The position numbers and the translations under genes were made by a program. A stretch of DNA of 64,000 nucleotides from Halichondria panicea. Lineage: Eukaryota; Porifera; Demospongiae; Suberitida; Halichondriidae. The stretch lies in the NCBI RefSeq assembly GCF_963675165.1, contig NC_087379.1, positions 6,967,339 through 7,031,338 of the forward strand, written 5' to 3'. Shown piece by piece: positions 24,312-37,290 of the stretch. The stretch's first letter is position 1. Every line of letters starts with the position of its first letter. The notes beneath the pieces are model-generated. The model was not told where the DNA came from. It saw only the letters and a list, made by a program, of their open reading frames with translations, and searched no databases.

Positions 24312-24552
24312 ATTAAACTATAATTATTTGTAATTACTTTATTCATGTGGCACACGCCACTATTCCAAAATCGCCTCTCATTTGACAAACAGTGACTCAT
24401 CAGGAATGAATCATTAATTATGCCTCGAGGCGTAGCCGCACGAGGGATACGGTACAGAGTAGCCTCGATTCTAGACTCGCAAGCCACTCCCTTTTCTCTG
24501 ATTGGACGGGGGCGGGAGAAAAGGGACTGGTGACTCTGGGCTAGCCTCGTTC

Positions 24553-24665
24553 CCAGGCCTTACTTTTTCTTGCTGTTGTCACTGTTCATCCACAAATCAT
24601 AAGGAAGACATAGTGAGGCAGCAAAGAAAGAAATGGGCGTACAGTTAAGAAAAAGTAAGGCCTGG
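24553..24665. repeat. perfect 19-bp inverted repeat, 113-bp span
   Basis: CCAGGCCTTACTTTTTCTT at 24553-24571 is the exact reverse complement of 24647-24665. It is a small fold-back element or the ends of a short MITE; no clear target duplication was found. Confidence 0.6.
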
Positions 24666-25161
24666 TTTGGGAAATCGCGTGATCCACAAGGATTTTTATG
24701 AACGTGGGCGATATGTAGCCCACAATCGTGACGTAAGGTATTCTCCCACGCATTCAGAGTTTTATGTACTGAGACAACCACCAAGCTGTGCTGCAAGTCA
24801 GATCAGAGAACCAGCGTGGCCAGCTCTGGTGGCAGTAGCTACCTGCTATATGATAATGATGACTAAGCTATTCTTGATCTATACTATAGACTATAGCATG
24901 TAGAAAGACACAAGAAAAGGTGATAGTCTGATAGAATCTGAACACACAATTGCAAATTCAATCTAGACTAGTAGATCATCTAGCTAAGCCTAAGGTATAG
25001 CTAGCTATAGTGCTTGCAAACTTCCAGTTCCAAGTCCATGTCCAGCTTGCTGCTTTATTAGTAATAGATTTCTGCGTGGGCAGTCCAACATCTCTAGCTC
25101 AGCATGCCCACGCTCATTTTCACCCTTCTACCACCCTTCTACCCTCACGCGACTTCCCGAT

Positions 25162-25306
25162 ACAGGCTCTCCTTTTTTCTAACTCTACGTCTATTTCTTT
25201 CTTTATTCCTCCAATTAATACCGTATTTTATCTCATTGAACGATTAATACAGTATTTTATCTTATTGAACGATTGTGATAAAGAACAGAAAAAAAGGAGA
25301 GCCTGT
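25162..25306. repeat. inverted repeat flanking a 145-bp segment
   Basis: ACAGGCTCTCCTTTTTTCT (25162-25180) is repeated in reverse complement at 25287-25306 with one extra A. The interior has a tandem duplication of TATTTTATCT-ATTGAACGATT. It is probably a short MITE; its right end is immediately followed by the next element. Confidence 0.55.
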
Positions 25307-25311
25307 GTAGA

Positions 25312-25605
25312 TAGACTCGCAAGCCGTCACTGTTGCAGGCGAACAGTAGACTGGTCAAACTCCGTGTAGAGACTTGTGTTGCACAGTCAGCATATCAGAT
25401 AAGATTCTAAGTGGCTGCGGTTTTTGTGACGTCACTATACTGCTGCGCTACGTAGAGTTTTCTAGTGAAACGTCACTATCAACGATCTTACGGTAACCGC
25501 ATGCGGTTAGGTTGCCACAAATATCGTGGCAAACCTTACACAAGTCTCAACACGGAGTTTGACCAGTCTACTGTTCGCCTGCAACAGTGACGGCTTGCGA
25601 GTCTA
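25312..25605. mobile_element. fold-back element with 66-bp inverted repeats and 9-bp target duplication
   Basis: 25312-25377 and 25540-25605 are inverted repeats of about 66 bp with a single clear mismatch, beginning TAGACTCGCAAGCCGTCAC. CTGTGTAGA flanks both sides (25303-25311 and 25606-25614). A nine-base duplication with long terminal repeats points to the Mutator (MULE) group. There is no ORF inside, so it is non-autonomous. Confidence 0.8.
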
Positions 25606-28600
25606 CTGTGTAGAGGCTAACTCTGGGCTACAGCTTGTGTAAATCAGGAATGCTATTAAATATTAATGTCACGTGCAAATTATCCAATTTATTCTGATGC
25701 GTCAAAAGCTAAAGACACACAGAAGACAAGTATACAGATCTATCTAGCCAGCCTTTTGATTTTATAGATCCTTGTACCAGTGTCTGTTGTGCCACAACTT
25801 GTGGATTAGCATGGAACAGCTGATGAACGTAGAAATCTTGGCAGTCCTTCTTTGAACCGAGGAGTGGCAGCGATTTAAGACAGCTTGTACAAGTCTGACT
25901 ACTCTCAATTCAACTGCTGCCCTCTGCCATTATCTGTCTTGTATTGTACAGGTTATTAAAAGCTTTAGGCAACCAATGACTTTCGGCTGCCAGTTCTCAT
26001 CACGTAAAACTAAAACAAGCTAATCTCTGCTGGTGTCTTAGATGACTATATCCTAGCTGAATGCCTGATGATGTTATTACTCCATCATCTTCTCTTTTCT
26101 AGCACTAGCATCCATTCTTAAACTGTAGCTAAGAAGCCCGCGATCACTTTTGCAGGCTACGCAATTCTACTTAACCTCACGCAATTTTTGGATCACGTGG
26201 AAAAATCAATGAATAATCTCTACCCAAATTCTGGTAGAGACACAAAATGTGTCCCAGAGTCACCACTCAGCCACTTTAGTACCCTCGCTACGCTCGGGAT
26301 ACTAAATCGGTGCCTTTGGGCTTCTAAATCCCATAGACACCTCCAAAACAGTGTCTAACTATTATTTAGTTAACCATAATTATATAGCAAGTCTGCACTC
26401 AGTTCACTGCAATTGTAAGATACTGCCTTTGACTTCTCAGCATCACCTGCATGCGTGAAGTAGAAAAATATGTCACATAAAGCCAGTAGAATTATAACCA
26501 AGTATAAGAATAATTAAAGTGCGTATAGATTAGGTACATAACATCAGTCATAGCATGAACAAAGTAAGGTTGTTCCACCCCTCTCTCCACTGATAGCATT
26601 CACTAGTCTGTTGACAGGAGGTGGGGTTATTCACAGCATTGCAATGAAACTTAGGGGCGAAATAAGACATCACTAACGTTTATTCATCCATTCATAGCAT
26701 GAACAAAGTAAGGTTGTTCCACCCCCCTCTCCACTGATAGCATTCACGAGTCTGTTGACAGGAGGTGGGGTTATTCACAGCATTGCAATGAAACTTATAA
26801 TTATTATGGGGCGAAATAAGAAAAGCCTTTGCTGTGATCCATGACAAATGCCGAGTGCATAAAAAAGTACATAAGCCAAAAAGCAAAGAATTGTAGCTAC
26901 AGAAAGAGTCATATAACACAGATAGGACCAAGGGAAGAGTACGCTACTCCAATAGACTGTACACAGGAGGCAAACTCACTATTGCATGTAACCACAGCCA
27001 CTTGAGATACAACAATAACAATAACAATGCTGATAAGAAAAAGCAATGAATAAAATTAGTGGTAATCATCAACAGCATGTGGTTGTGACATAGGTTAGAC
27101 AGAATGCTTATAGTGCATACTCTTCCTAATGAACTCTCATTATAGTCGCTTTTACGCACAATTAAGTGTGCGAGACTATAATAATGCAAATGAGTTCTTG
27201 TTGTGCTATTATAGAGCAGCATCAATATTCGGGCCCATCAATTATCTCGTATAGAGAGCAGATTGAGAAGTTGTCTTCCACTGACAATACTCGTTGTAAG
27301 GGCTAAACAACAAAGCTTAATACGAAAGTTTAATTAAACTGCGTTGTCCTATATAATAATTATATCGATAGAACTGTTAGCTGAATAGGAACAGCTATAC
27401 AGCTGCAAGGCCGGCAGAGACAATATGCTACAAGGTGTCAGTATAGAATTAGGAGGGTGTGTGGCAATCGAAAATCGTTTTGTGCACAAGGAAATTTGGG
27501 ATTTTCGTAGCAGCAATTTTTAACTTGCAAAGTGGTAAATATAAAGTCCCCGTTCCGTTTACGTAGTAAATGCATAATACACTGATACAGCGCAAATTAA
27601 ACACTAAAAAGGACGCTCAAGATAAGAGCTTTTTTCTGTTATTAAATTTACTTTGGCCACCCATGCAGCTATAGTAATCACGACATTTTGCAGCTTGCTA
27701 GCTTTGCTACATGTAAGTTAGCTATAGCAGTTATGCTAAGTAGTGCAGTGAATGGTGCGTTCTATTTCTTGTTAGATCTATGTAGAACTATAGGCTATAA
27801 GCATAATTTAGCTGGGTATAACCATATAATATGTTACTAGAGGATTGTCGCTTTGCATTCAAAAACACAGCACATCACATTTGTAAAGTGCAATGGTATA
27901 TAGCAACAGTACAGTAAAATACGCTTTTAATACAGTATCAAAACGGAAACACTTTAAACGTACTACGTAAACGGAATGGGATAATTTATTATATTGACCG
28001 CTATATACGTATATAGGCAGATAACTATACTTGAAAGGGAACTATACTTGAGAGGGGCTTTAAGTCAAAGTATGGTATACTGTTGCAATTGTTTTTTTGG
28101 GCGAAGCCACTATACCCATTAAATTAAAACATTGTGGCAATACAGCAGCATAATAATACATACCTCGATACTTTACAGTGGTGTGGTCATACAAGAGTGT
28201 CCAGTATAATGCTCTCTCCAACACGTGTCACTTTCAACATCATCCTGCAATATGTTTTTTCACATCAATTCTTACAACAATAATTATAGTACCTTCAAAA
28301 AAGTACGACCACCATTTGAAAGAAATTTAGATGTGAGAGAGAATTAGGCGTATTTTTGCGAATGGCGTGGTTTCCCTCTGGGCAGTTGGCGTCTCACAAC
28401 TATAATGTATACACGTGAAAAGCAGTAGATCTAGTATGTACAATAATTATAAATGTACAATGTAATATTATATTGAAACATAGCATCAAGTATGTACAGC
28501 ATATAGCTAAGTAACTAGTCTAGCTACGATACTCGAGGTGACTAGGATTGTCTCTTTGTTTGTTTTTTGTGCAAAACGTATACTTGCAACGTGCAACGGT

Positions 28601-29490
28601 AAATTGCAACGCTTTTAGTACAGTGTAAATGTACTGGCGTACTACATAAACGAAACTTATATTGACCGCTTACTGCATCTATACAATAATAGTGCAATGT
28701 ACGCTATGACAAGTACAGTCGAAAACGGCAGTGGTTCTTGGTCAGACATGCATGCAATGGAACTAAGCTTTATGTGTTAATGAATAGCTATAGCGCTCCG
28801 GGCATTCACCGGGACCAGAATAGTCTCACAGTAAAGAAGCCAGAACTCAAGCGTGGCTGTATAGTGTGCATTTGATGTATCAAGCTTCAAAATGAAACTG
28901 TATTTAGCTAGCTTCAATGCATGTGTGTACAAGGTTTAATTTATACTTCTTAGCTTTTACCCAACTAAGCTTTTTACCATTTGAAAATCTGTCAAAACAA
29001 ATAATTTTTTGCTGAGGCTATCTATCCTAGCTAGCTGTAAACGCAGTGCCATGGCATCCAAGTGAAAATACACACACAAACAAACACACTTACTATAATA
29101 CCGTCTTTCTTCTAATTACAGCGCAGCACAAATAGAACAAGAAAAAACCATAATTCCAGTTTGGCACTTATAATATTATTTAGAGTGGTGCTTAGCAACG
29201 TAAAGTACTATAGTATAGCTGTTTCCATGAGGCTATCAGATCAGTTGTACATGTAGCCTCGAATTAAGGATGCGTTATTTCTAATTATGTAAGCGCTAGC
29301 AACTTGGCGCTTACTTGTTATGTGAATTTGGCCCTTCAATTAGAGTGGCGCTGTAATTAAATAACTCACTTATTGTGCTATGAAACTTGGGCAATATAGG
29401 CTTCAATTGGTCTCCACTTGCACTTTGTTTGAGCCCCATTCAACCTTTTACTTGCTTGTCCTTCCTGCATATTATATTGTAGAGTTATTA

Positions 29491-29710
29491 CAGGGTGTCA
29501 TACAGGATTTTAAAGTAGAGGGGGGAAATATAAGGCATTCCTTTAAGCTAAAAAAAGTCAACTGCATGTTATTTCAATACCCTGGTTAGTATACAGGCTA
29601 TAGATACTCAGTCATACACCATTACTAAATACCTGAATGCAAATGCTAGGGGGGGAGGGGGGGTTGGAGCCAGAGGGGGATACTCCCCCTGTGTACTGTA
29701 TGACACCCTG
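29491..29710. mobile_element. MITE with CAGGGTGTCATACA ends
   Basis: CAGGGTGTCATACA at 29491 is matched by TGTATGACACCCTG ending at 29710. Immediately after it the right end and flank (GTACTGTATGACAC-CTGGTACAATA) are repeated once here, and twice in the duplicate at 41.0-41.17 kb, as a short tandem array. Confidence 0.6.
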
Positions 29711-30180
29711 GTACAATAAGCAATGGCTGTGCAATCAGATGCTCCCCTGTGTACTGTATGACACCTGGTACAATAACAATAGCTGTAATTACATTGTACA
29801 GCATTGTTCAGCATGTTGAGGGAAACTTACCTAGTTCCACAGTTTTGTCAAACAGCTCTCAAACCATGTCTAAACTCAACTTCTTTTTTTCTTTGCAAGA
29901 ACAAAAAAAATCTTTGTTGCTGTGCATGTTGTGAAACAGCGGTGATATGCAGCAGCTGCACATCTGTTGTACTGCATGCCCTTATTTGGTACTGAAAACA
30001 GCACACTGTGCTGAATTAGCATGTGTACCTGTTTCAGCACACCCATTACGTTTAGCACAGTCCATTTAGCACATTAATCGAACATCAAAATTACAAGCCA
30101 TGAAAAAGCACACCAATACAACCACGTAGGCTGTGCTATATGCCTACAAACTGTTTAGCACACCACGATCGATGCTAATA

Positions 30181-30627
30181 TACCGTATAGCGGGTATATT
30201 TCGAAGTTATAAATGTTCGCAGTTTTCGTGGATTGAGCCAGTACCGCGAAAATTTACACCCACGAAAATTTATATCTTATTGAATAGTAGGCGTGTTCAG
30301 TATTATTGACCACACCTATCTACAATAAGAGGAAAGAAAAGAGACAAGGACGCCGGTATAGCCAGCTAGCTTGCTCTACGTCTACTGTATCCCCTGACCA
30401 TGGCCTGCATAGCAAACGTTCTGCTAGAGGTGGAGGACATAGTGCCTCACCGATTCATACAGGCTAGGCCTGGATTCGAGGCTAACGGTGTGGAGGTACA
30501 GCTGCAAGTTGATGTGCGCATGCGCCAAAAGGCTGAAACTCAGACCACGAAAATAAACTCCGCGAAATCTTTTGTAGAGGTCCATCCGCGAAAATTTATA
30601 CCCTCGAAATATACCCGCTATACGGTA
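30181..30627. mobile_element. MITE with perfect 24-bp CCGTATAGC-type inverted repeats
   Basis: 30181-30204 (begins TACCGTATAGCGGGTATA) is the exact reverse complement of 30604-30627. The interior has further inverted matches (CGAAAATTTA). The duplicate at 41522-41800 has the same ends but an internal deletion of about 170 bp. It belongs with the element at 15835. ORFs that cross it are chance ORFs. Confidence 0.75.
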
Positions 30628-31261
30628 GCACACGCTCAGGGTCTAAAACAGCACACCTCTTTTCTCTGTGTATGGGGAGGTACAGAACTGTGAATGTTGT
30701 AAAACCTCTCACTTGACAAACAGTAACTCATCAGGTATGCACACAACTACATGTACATAATTATAGTTATGTGAATACGTTGATGGCTAGAAACGTTTCA
30801 TCCCAGAGCTAAACACTGCACAGTAGTAATTTAAGTTGGTTAGTGATGGCTTACGTACGTCAGTAGGGGTAACCCTATAGGCGGAGGTACACCTCTGCAG
30901 CTCAAGTGAAGATGACTTGGGAGTTGACCACTTCAACACAACATCCTTTGTTGAGGAGTCCTTCTTTGTGGAGGATATCACCGACAGTCCATACATAACC
31001 TGCATACACAAGAATGGTAAAACATAAAAGCATAGAAATAAATAAGTTGAAATAGTATAAATCAGACATTATAGGTCTATAACTTAAACACACCAAACTA
31101 TATGTCATGAAATTACATACATGCAGTAATGACATTGCATGCATGTATACATGTCAAATTAGTTCATGCACGCTACTTTATGGATTTTGGTTCATTGTCA
31201 ATAAATTTATCTCCACAACAACAACAGCAAATGCACACACACACAGATGTAGAGTGTTCGT

Positions 31262-32848
31262 TCATTCATGATCTAGTAATGGTGCAACACTGCAGGGAGA
31301 GAGAAACACATCATGTTAATCACTAATCTCAAAGTATGCACTTGCTGAAACTACTTACTTGCTAGTTCTCAAGTTCTTGTAAAGCTCAATCTTTGATTCA
31401 CCATAGCTACGGCCGGCAAACTCTTGATGACAGCCATCAGCCGCGACACATTTCCTGTTTGTCCACATCGACAATAATGAGTCTCCAGGTTTAGCGAGTG
31501 TGGGCAGTCCTCCGTCCACCAGTGGGTGTGGTCTGTGACCTTCCTGTGTCCTCATGTTCCACTTATAGTCTGAGCCATTGACTGACCTTCCACCTCTATC
31601 GTTGGAGTGCCTATAATAGCAACAATCAATTATTTAGAGTGTCTCAAAATATCCCCCCCCCCCCCCTGTCTCATAATGCATAACTATAAGCTACAGAGAG
31701 TATATGCCAGTGCTGTATATAGACATTACTTGCATATTTGGGAGATATAATTATAGCAAGTTGATATAGCGTTAACGTTAGAGGATATACCCCCTAAGTC
31801 CCTAACCTAACAGCATTCAGTTTCAAAGAAGCATTCCATAACTAATTAGCAGGAATGTGCCACAACATTCATACACTCACTTTTCTACATCCCTCCAGTT
31901 TGAAGAACTCTCAGTGGCTGTACTGCCATTCTCTGTGTGTGTGTGGGGGGGGTAATAGTGAAGGTCGTGTCTCACACTAACCCCTCCTACCTGTCTTGAC
32001 GGGAGGTGTTTTCCTGGGCAGCTGCATGCTTGGACAACGGGAGGTCATCTGAAGGAGGAACTCTAGCAAGTGACGATGCCTCTCAGAGTTGGAGCTGTAC
32101 ATGTGTGCCAAGTCCTCTAGCTCTGACCACAGACTGCGATACTGTTCATCTCTGAAGGGGGAGGGGGAGATTAGTGTTCACCCTGTCATTATGTCATTAT
32201 GTCATTATGTCACGAGTACGTTACAATAGCTGGCAGGTCATGTGATAGAGTATACCTCTTAACCCCTTTGTTCCTGCCACCAGTCGGTATTGACAGCGGC
32301 TCGTTGGCTTTCTCTTTCTCATATAATTGAGTGATCACCTGATAAAAATGTGATGACACAATTAATGTGACAGAATAAATACGAACATGAGTAGCATGGA
32401 ACTTAATTGGTGACCTTAAAAAAGGGTCAGTTTTTATAAAGATCGGAGGTTTAGTTATCAAGAATGTGCTACACGTTGTTATAAGGCAACGATATACATG
32501 ATGTGGGTTTCGGCCACGGTAAACAGAGGTGACCTTTTGTAGAGGCATTTTACAAACTGCTCATTTGGTATAACCTGTACTTTATATCACAGTTGGCCGC
32601 TAATTTAATGGGGTGTGACATGTTTGCTCACCTGTCTGCATTGCTCCAGCTGTGGGTCTGACATGGTCTCTTGTTTGATTAGAGCCGGTAGACAGTCCAG
32701 CTCCTATAGAGAGAAACAGTCAGTAAAAGCCTCTAATTAGAGCGGGGCCGGGGTAGCTAACCTGTGTGAGTGTGTAGATGAGTGTGTCTGCGTAGACCAT
32801 GGGCCAGTGACGAGTGGCGTGTTCCAACTTGCTCAGAGCTGTGCGTGT

Positions 32849-32916
<68 letters not shown>

Positions 32917-33161
32917 AATGTATACAGTCAAACAATTATACCACACTCTGCACATGCAGAGCCTGAGGCACACATGTATAGAAGGGAAACTACCAGTCAT
33001 ACACATAACTATTGTATGTACCACTTGGCTATCAAACAGTTTACTACTGGATGTTCGTTATGGACACTCACCGATCTGCTCCGGGTAAACCTTGGGTATC
33101 TTTGTCCTGTCCACTGGAGTGGGGGTCAGTGAGTTCCCCTTGACTATAGCTCACTGAAGTC
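31262..33161 (-). pseudogene. INTS13 C-terminal cassette 6 (exons 10-17, largely intact)
   Basis: Exon 10 33072-33161, 11 32762-32838, 12 32632-32703, 13 32256-32338, 14 31991-32151, 15 31881-31932, 16 31359-31610, 17 31262-31289. Exons 11-17 keep the lengths of the functional gene, and exon 16 has no stop, while exon 10 is 90 against 88 bp. It lacks exons 7-9 and joins partial cassette 5 at about 33170. Without N-terminal exons it cannot be a stand-alone INTS13, but splicing from upstream exons cannot be excluded from sequence. Confidence 0.75.
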
Positions 33162-33559
33162 CTGCATGTGACCACCTGATAAGAAATGTACAACTACCCA
33201 GTAGCTAAGGTAGGCGAAGTATCAAGTAGCTAAGGTGAACTAATAGTAACGCTCAGGGCCACCGTAGAAATGTGATGCTACAAATAACGTGATAGAATAA
33301 ATATGAAGCAATAAATTAATGCATGGAACTTAAAAATTGGTCACCTTAAAAAATGGTCAGTTTTTATAAAGATTCGAGGTCTTGGTGTCTAGTCTTGGTG
33401 TCTAGTTATCAAGAATGCCTTATAAGGCACTGATATACCGCCATGGTAAACAGAGGTGACCTTTTGTAGAGGCATTTAGTTGCACACAAACTGCTCATTT
33501 GGTAACCTGTACTTTATATCACAGTTGGCCGCTAATTTAATGGGGTGTCACATGCTCAC

Positions 33560-33763
33560 CTGTCTGCATTGCTCCAGCTGTGGGTCTGACATGGTCTCTT
33601 GTTTGATTAGAGCCGGTAGACAGTCCAGCTCCTATAGAGAGAAGTAGTCAGTAAAAGCTATAATTAGAGCGGGCCCGGGGTAGCTAACCATAGATGAGTG
33701 TGTCTGCGTAGACCATGGCCAGTGACGAGTGGCGTGTTCCAACTTGCTCAGAGCTGTGCGTGC

Positions 33764-33803
<40 letters not shown>

Positions 33804-34683
33804 ATGAGAGGTCAAACAACTAACTGCACATGCAGAGCCTGAGGCACGTGCACACATAGAAGGGAAACTACTAGTCATACACATATCACACATTTATCAT
33901 ACACTAAATCACGTTATTCCTTCAAAAACAGGTCTGATTTGACAAAGATTTGGACCCGAAAATCAAACGCTGTTTTAGCACACCAGTTATAGCACTATAC
34001 TAAACAGCTACTAAATGCATTTGTTCGTTAGGACACTCACCAATCTGCTCCGGGTAGACCTTGGGTATCTTTGTCCTGTCCACTAGCTGGAGTAGGGGCC
34101 AGTGAGTTCTCCTTGACCAGCTCACTGAAGTCCTGCATGTGAGTCAAAACACGTCAGTGTAGCAATAATGGCTGTCTGTAATCCATGCAGCTATTATAGG
34201 ATTTACACAACTATAAACTTAAAACTGATATGTGCATATTGCCATGCCACTTGCCGATATCCGATAGTCAGTGATGCGACCACCCCAGCCCTCGCTGATT
34301 GAGGGGGGGTCATCAAGGTGGGGTATCGTGGATGGTATACAGTGCAGGAAGATCACTCCTGGAGGGGCACATACATTAACAAGAGTAGATACTCTTGACA
34401 GAAATTAAATACTAAAATCAAAAATTGCTCTCAATGGGCTATAATAATTATAGTACGTCATTAATGACATCAACAACAAAATGTACATATACAACAAATG
34501 TTCCATTACAATTAGCCCCCACCCCCCCCCAATATCTTCAAGAGGCTGAGGTGTGAGTACCTGAGTGGCTGGTGAGGACGTGGGAGATAATTTTGATAGA
34601 GTGCTCTTCCTGGGTTGCTCTAGTAACACGGCTTTACCAGACAGCAAAAAGTTGATAAGGCAGATGGTGGGACGACTGGTTAC
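33560..34683 (-). pseudogene. INTS13 C-terminal cassette 5 (exons 8-12, broken)
   Basis: Exon 8 34561-34683 (123 bp, +2), 9 34255-34358, 10 34041-34132 (+4), 11 about 33689-33753 (donor end deleted), 12 33560-33631. It stops inside intron 12 and runs into cassette 6 exon 10. Exon 9 has a GC donor. It is frameshifted and truncated at its 3' end. Confidence 0.75.
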
Positions 34684-37039
34684 CTGTGTGCGTGTGGGGG
34701 AGGGGGAGGGGGGGTCATTGCAATTGCACTCATAGAATCGCCACTCACTTTTCGACATCCCTCCAATTTGAAGAACTCTCAGTGGCTGTACTGCCATTCT
34801 CTGTGTGTGGGGAAGGGGGGGCAATAGTGAAGGTCGTGTCTCACACTAACCTCTCCTACGTACCTGTCTTGACGGGAGGTGTTTTCCTGGGCAGCTGCAT
34901 GCTCGGACAGCGGGAGGTCATCTGAAGGAGGAACTCTAGCAAGTGACGGTGCATGCCTCTCAGAGTCAGTTGGAGCTGTACGTGTGTGCCAAGTCCTCTA
35001 GCTCCGACCACAGACTACAATACTGTTCATCTCTGAAGGGGAGGGGGAGATTAGTGTTCACCCTGTCATTATAATATGTCACTATATGAGTACGTTACAA
35101 TGCACCAGCTGGCAGGTCATGTGATAGAGTACCTCTTAACCCCTTTGTTCCTGCCACCAGTCGGTATTGACAGCGGCTCGTTGGCTTTCTCTTTCTCATA
35201 TATCTGAGTGATCACCTGATAAGAAATGTGATGACACAATTATAAATACGAAGTGATTAATGCATGGAACTTGAAATTGGTCACCTTAAAAAAAGGGTCA
35301 GTTTTTATAAAGATTCGAGGTTTTGGTGTTTAGTTATCAAGAATGCATGTCTACACCTAGGTTTTGGCCAAGGTAAACAGAGGTGACCTTTTGTAGAGGC
35401 ATTTAGTTGCACACAAACTGCTCATTTGGTAACCTGTACTTTATATCACAATTGGCCGCTAATTTAATGGAGTGTCACATGTTTGCTCACCTGTCTGCAT
35501 TGCTCCAGCTGTGGGTCTGACATGGTCTCTTGTTTGATTAGAGCCGGTAGACAGTCCAGCTCCTATAGAGAGAAACAGTCAGTAAAAGCCTCTAATTAGA
35601 GCGGGGCTGGGGTAGCTAACCTGTGTGAGTGTGTAGATGAGTGTGTCTGCGTAGACCATGGGCCAGTGACGAGTGGCGTGTTCCAACTTGCTCAGAGCTG
35701 TGCGTGTGTGTGTGGGAGGGAATGTACAGTCAAACAATTACCACACTCTGCACATGCAGAGCCTGAGGCACACATGTATAGAATGGAAACTTCCAGTCAT
35801 ATACACGTAAACACATATCATAATTATGTACATATAAAAATCACCATGTCAACGATGTATACTCATTATGTGCTTACATATACTATAGCTAGCTGTACTC
35901 TCACCATAATACTCTTAGTGATTTAGTTGGACGTTATTTCCTAACACAAGTTATGGCCTCAGAAAAATAGCTCCAAAAAACAGGTCTAATCAAAACATCA
36001 CGCTCTAATTTGGGCCTGAAAATTCAAACGCTGTTTTAAGCACACCATGTTGTAGCACTATACTAAACAGCTACTAAATACATTTGTTCGTTATGGAACT
36101 CACCGATCTGCTCCGGGTAGACCTTGGGTATCTTTGTCCTGTCCACTGGAGTGGGGGCCAGTGAGTTCTCCTTGACCAACTCACTGAAGTCCTGCATGTG
36201 AGTCAAAACACGTGCAGCAATAATGGCTGTCTGTAATCCATGCAGCTATTATAGGATTTACACAACTATAAACTTAAAACTGAGATGAGATGTGCATATT
36301 GCCATGCCACTTGCCAATATCCGATAGTCAGTGATGCGACCACCCCAACCCTCGCTGATTGAGGGGGGGTCATCAAGGTGGGGTCTCGTGGACGGTATAC
36401 AGTGGAGGGAGGGGCACAGTACATATGCACATGTTAACAAAAGTAATGCACTGGACAGTATTAGTTATCCAATCTCAAGTCAAAAATTGGTCTCAATAAT
36501 TATATGAGCTGTAATAATTCTAGTACGTACCTCATGACAAAATGCACATATCGAAATGTACACACAATTTTTCATTACAATTAGCCTCCCCCCCCCTCAA
36601 TATCTTCTGGGTACCTGAGTGGCTGGTGAGGACGTGGGAGATGATTTTGGTAGTGGTCTTCCTGGGTTGCTCTAGTAATACGGCTTTACCAGACAGTACA
36701 AAGTTGATCAGGCAGATGGTGGGACGACTGGTTACCTGTGTGTGTGTGTGTAAGGGGTGGGTGGTGGGGAAGTGGGTTATGTGATGAAACACCTGACAAC
36801 GTTGACTAGGTAGCCCTATAGTAAAATACCAGTATAACGTCTGGTTTGACGTCTGGATATCACATGTCAGGTGTTTCATTTTGTCTATAAAGTCACTATT
36901 AATTTTGTATTTGTTTTTATTACTTTTTGTCCTGATGAATCGCTCAATGCGAGGAAAAACTTTGACAATAAAAAAACAATAAAACAAATTGAAAGTGAAT
37001 CTATATAGCCATAGCCTTAGCCAGCTCACAGCTATTTAC

Positions 37040-37290
37040 CTAAAGTACAATTATTATAATCGGTGGAAGGCTATCATCTCAGCTAGTTCTTGTACAGATA
37101 AAACATTTTTATTTGGCAGTATAATTATAATTATGACAAAATAATGTTAAATAATGAGCAAAATAAACCTATGCGTCCTTGAAAACATAGTAAAACTAAC
37201 ACTTACGTATGCGATCAAAGTGTCTACATGTCAGTATGTTGTGCTGTTCCCACCTAGCTCTAGGTCAACACAAGTTCCATTTCTGTCCAT
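37040..37290 (-). pseudogene. relic of a sixth helical-protein copy
   Basis: An ATG at 37290 starts MDRNGTCVDLE, which matches the family N-terminus, and the upstream flank (37300-37440) matches that of other copies. After about 18 codons the sequence jumps to the family's 3' flank (GGTGGAAGGCTATCATCTCAG, then a GAGCAAAATAAAC motif at ~37150). Nearly the whole coding region has therefore been deleted in cassette 4. Confidence 0.7.

Larger units (their letters stand above)
19279..30999 (-). pseudogene. INTS13 C-terminal cassette 7 (exons 7-17, frameshifted)
   Basis: Exon 7 copy 30859-30999, then a long intron with the duplicated block, small elements and intact helical-protein copy 4. Exon 8 is 22299-22419, exon 9 ends at 22000, exon 10 21794-21881, 11 20743-20823, 12 20606-20681, 13 20249-20331, 14 19985-20145, 15 19872-19923, 16 19377-19628, 17 19279-19306. 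Exon 7 has 4 extra bases, exons 11 and 12 have 4 extra each, and exon 9 has lost its acceptor and first codons. Exons 8, 10, 13, 14, 15, 16 and 17 keep normal lengths. Exon 9 uses a GC donor (GGCAAGTG). Confidence 0.8.
26396..32550. repeat. ~6-kb segmental duplication, copy A
   Basis: The sequence from the AGCAAGTCTGCACTCAG start at 26396 through cassette 7 exon 7 and cassette 6 exons 17-13 recurs nearly identically at 37661-43710. The 26.4-30.2 kb part holds no supportable gene. It contains a ~130-bp tandem duplication (26545 and 26690, ATAGCATGAACAAAGTAAGG), a hairpin around 27138-27185 (CGCACAATTAAGTGTGCG core) and two MITEs. Differences between the copies are scattered substitutions and small indels, so the duplication is recent. 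Confidence 0.85.

Noticed and set aside
27138-27190. Hairpin (CGCACAATTAAGTGTGCG) as a transcription terminator or small RNA
   Set aside because: No adjacent gene ends there; it is inside the duplicated non-coding block and more likely a remnant of a short inverted-repeat element.
30400-30693. Plus-strand ORF with GFEANGVEVQLQVD (and its twin at 41558-41866)
   Set aside because: It lies across a MITE with perfect inverted ends, and the duplicate has a deletion inside it, so coding is unlikely.
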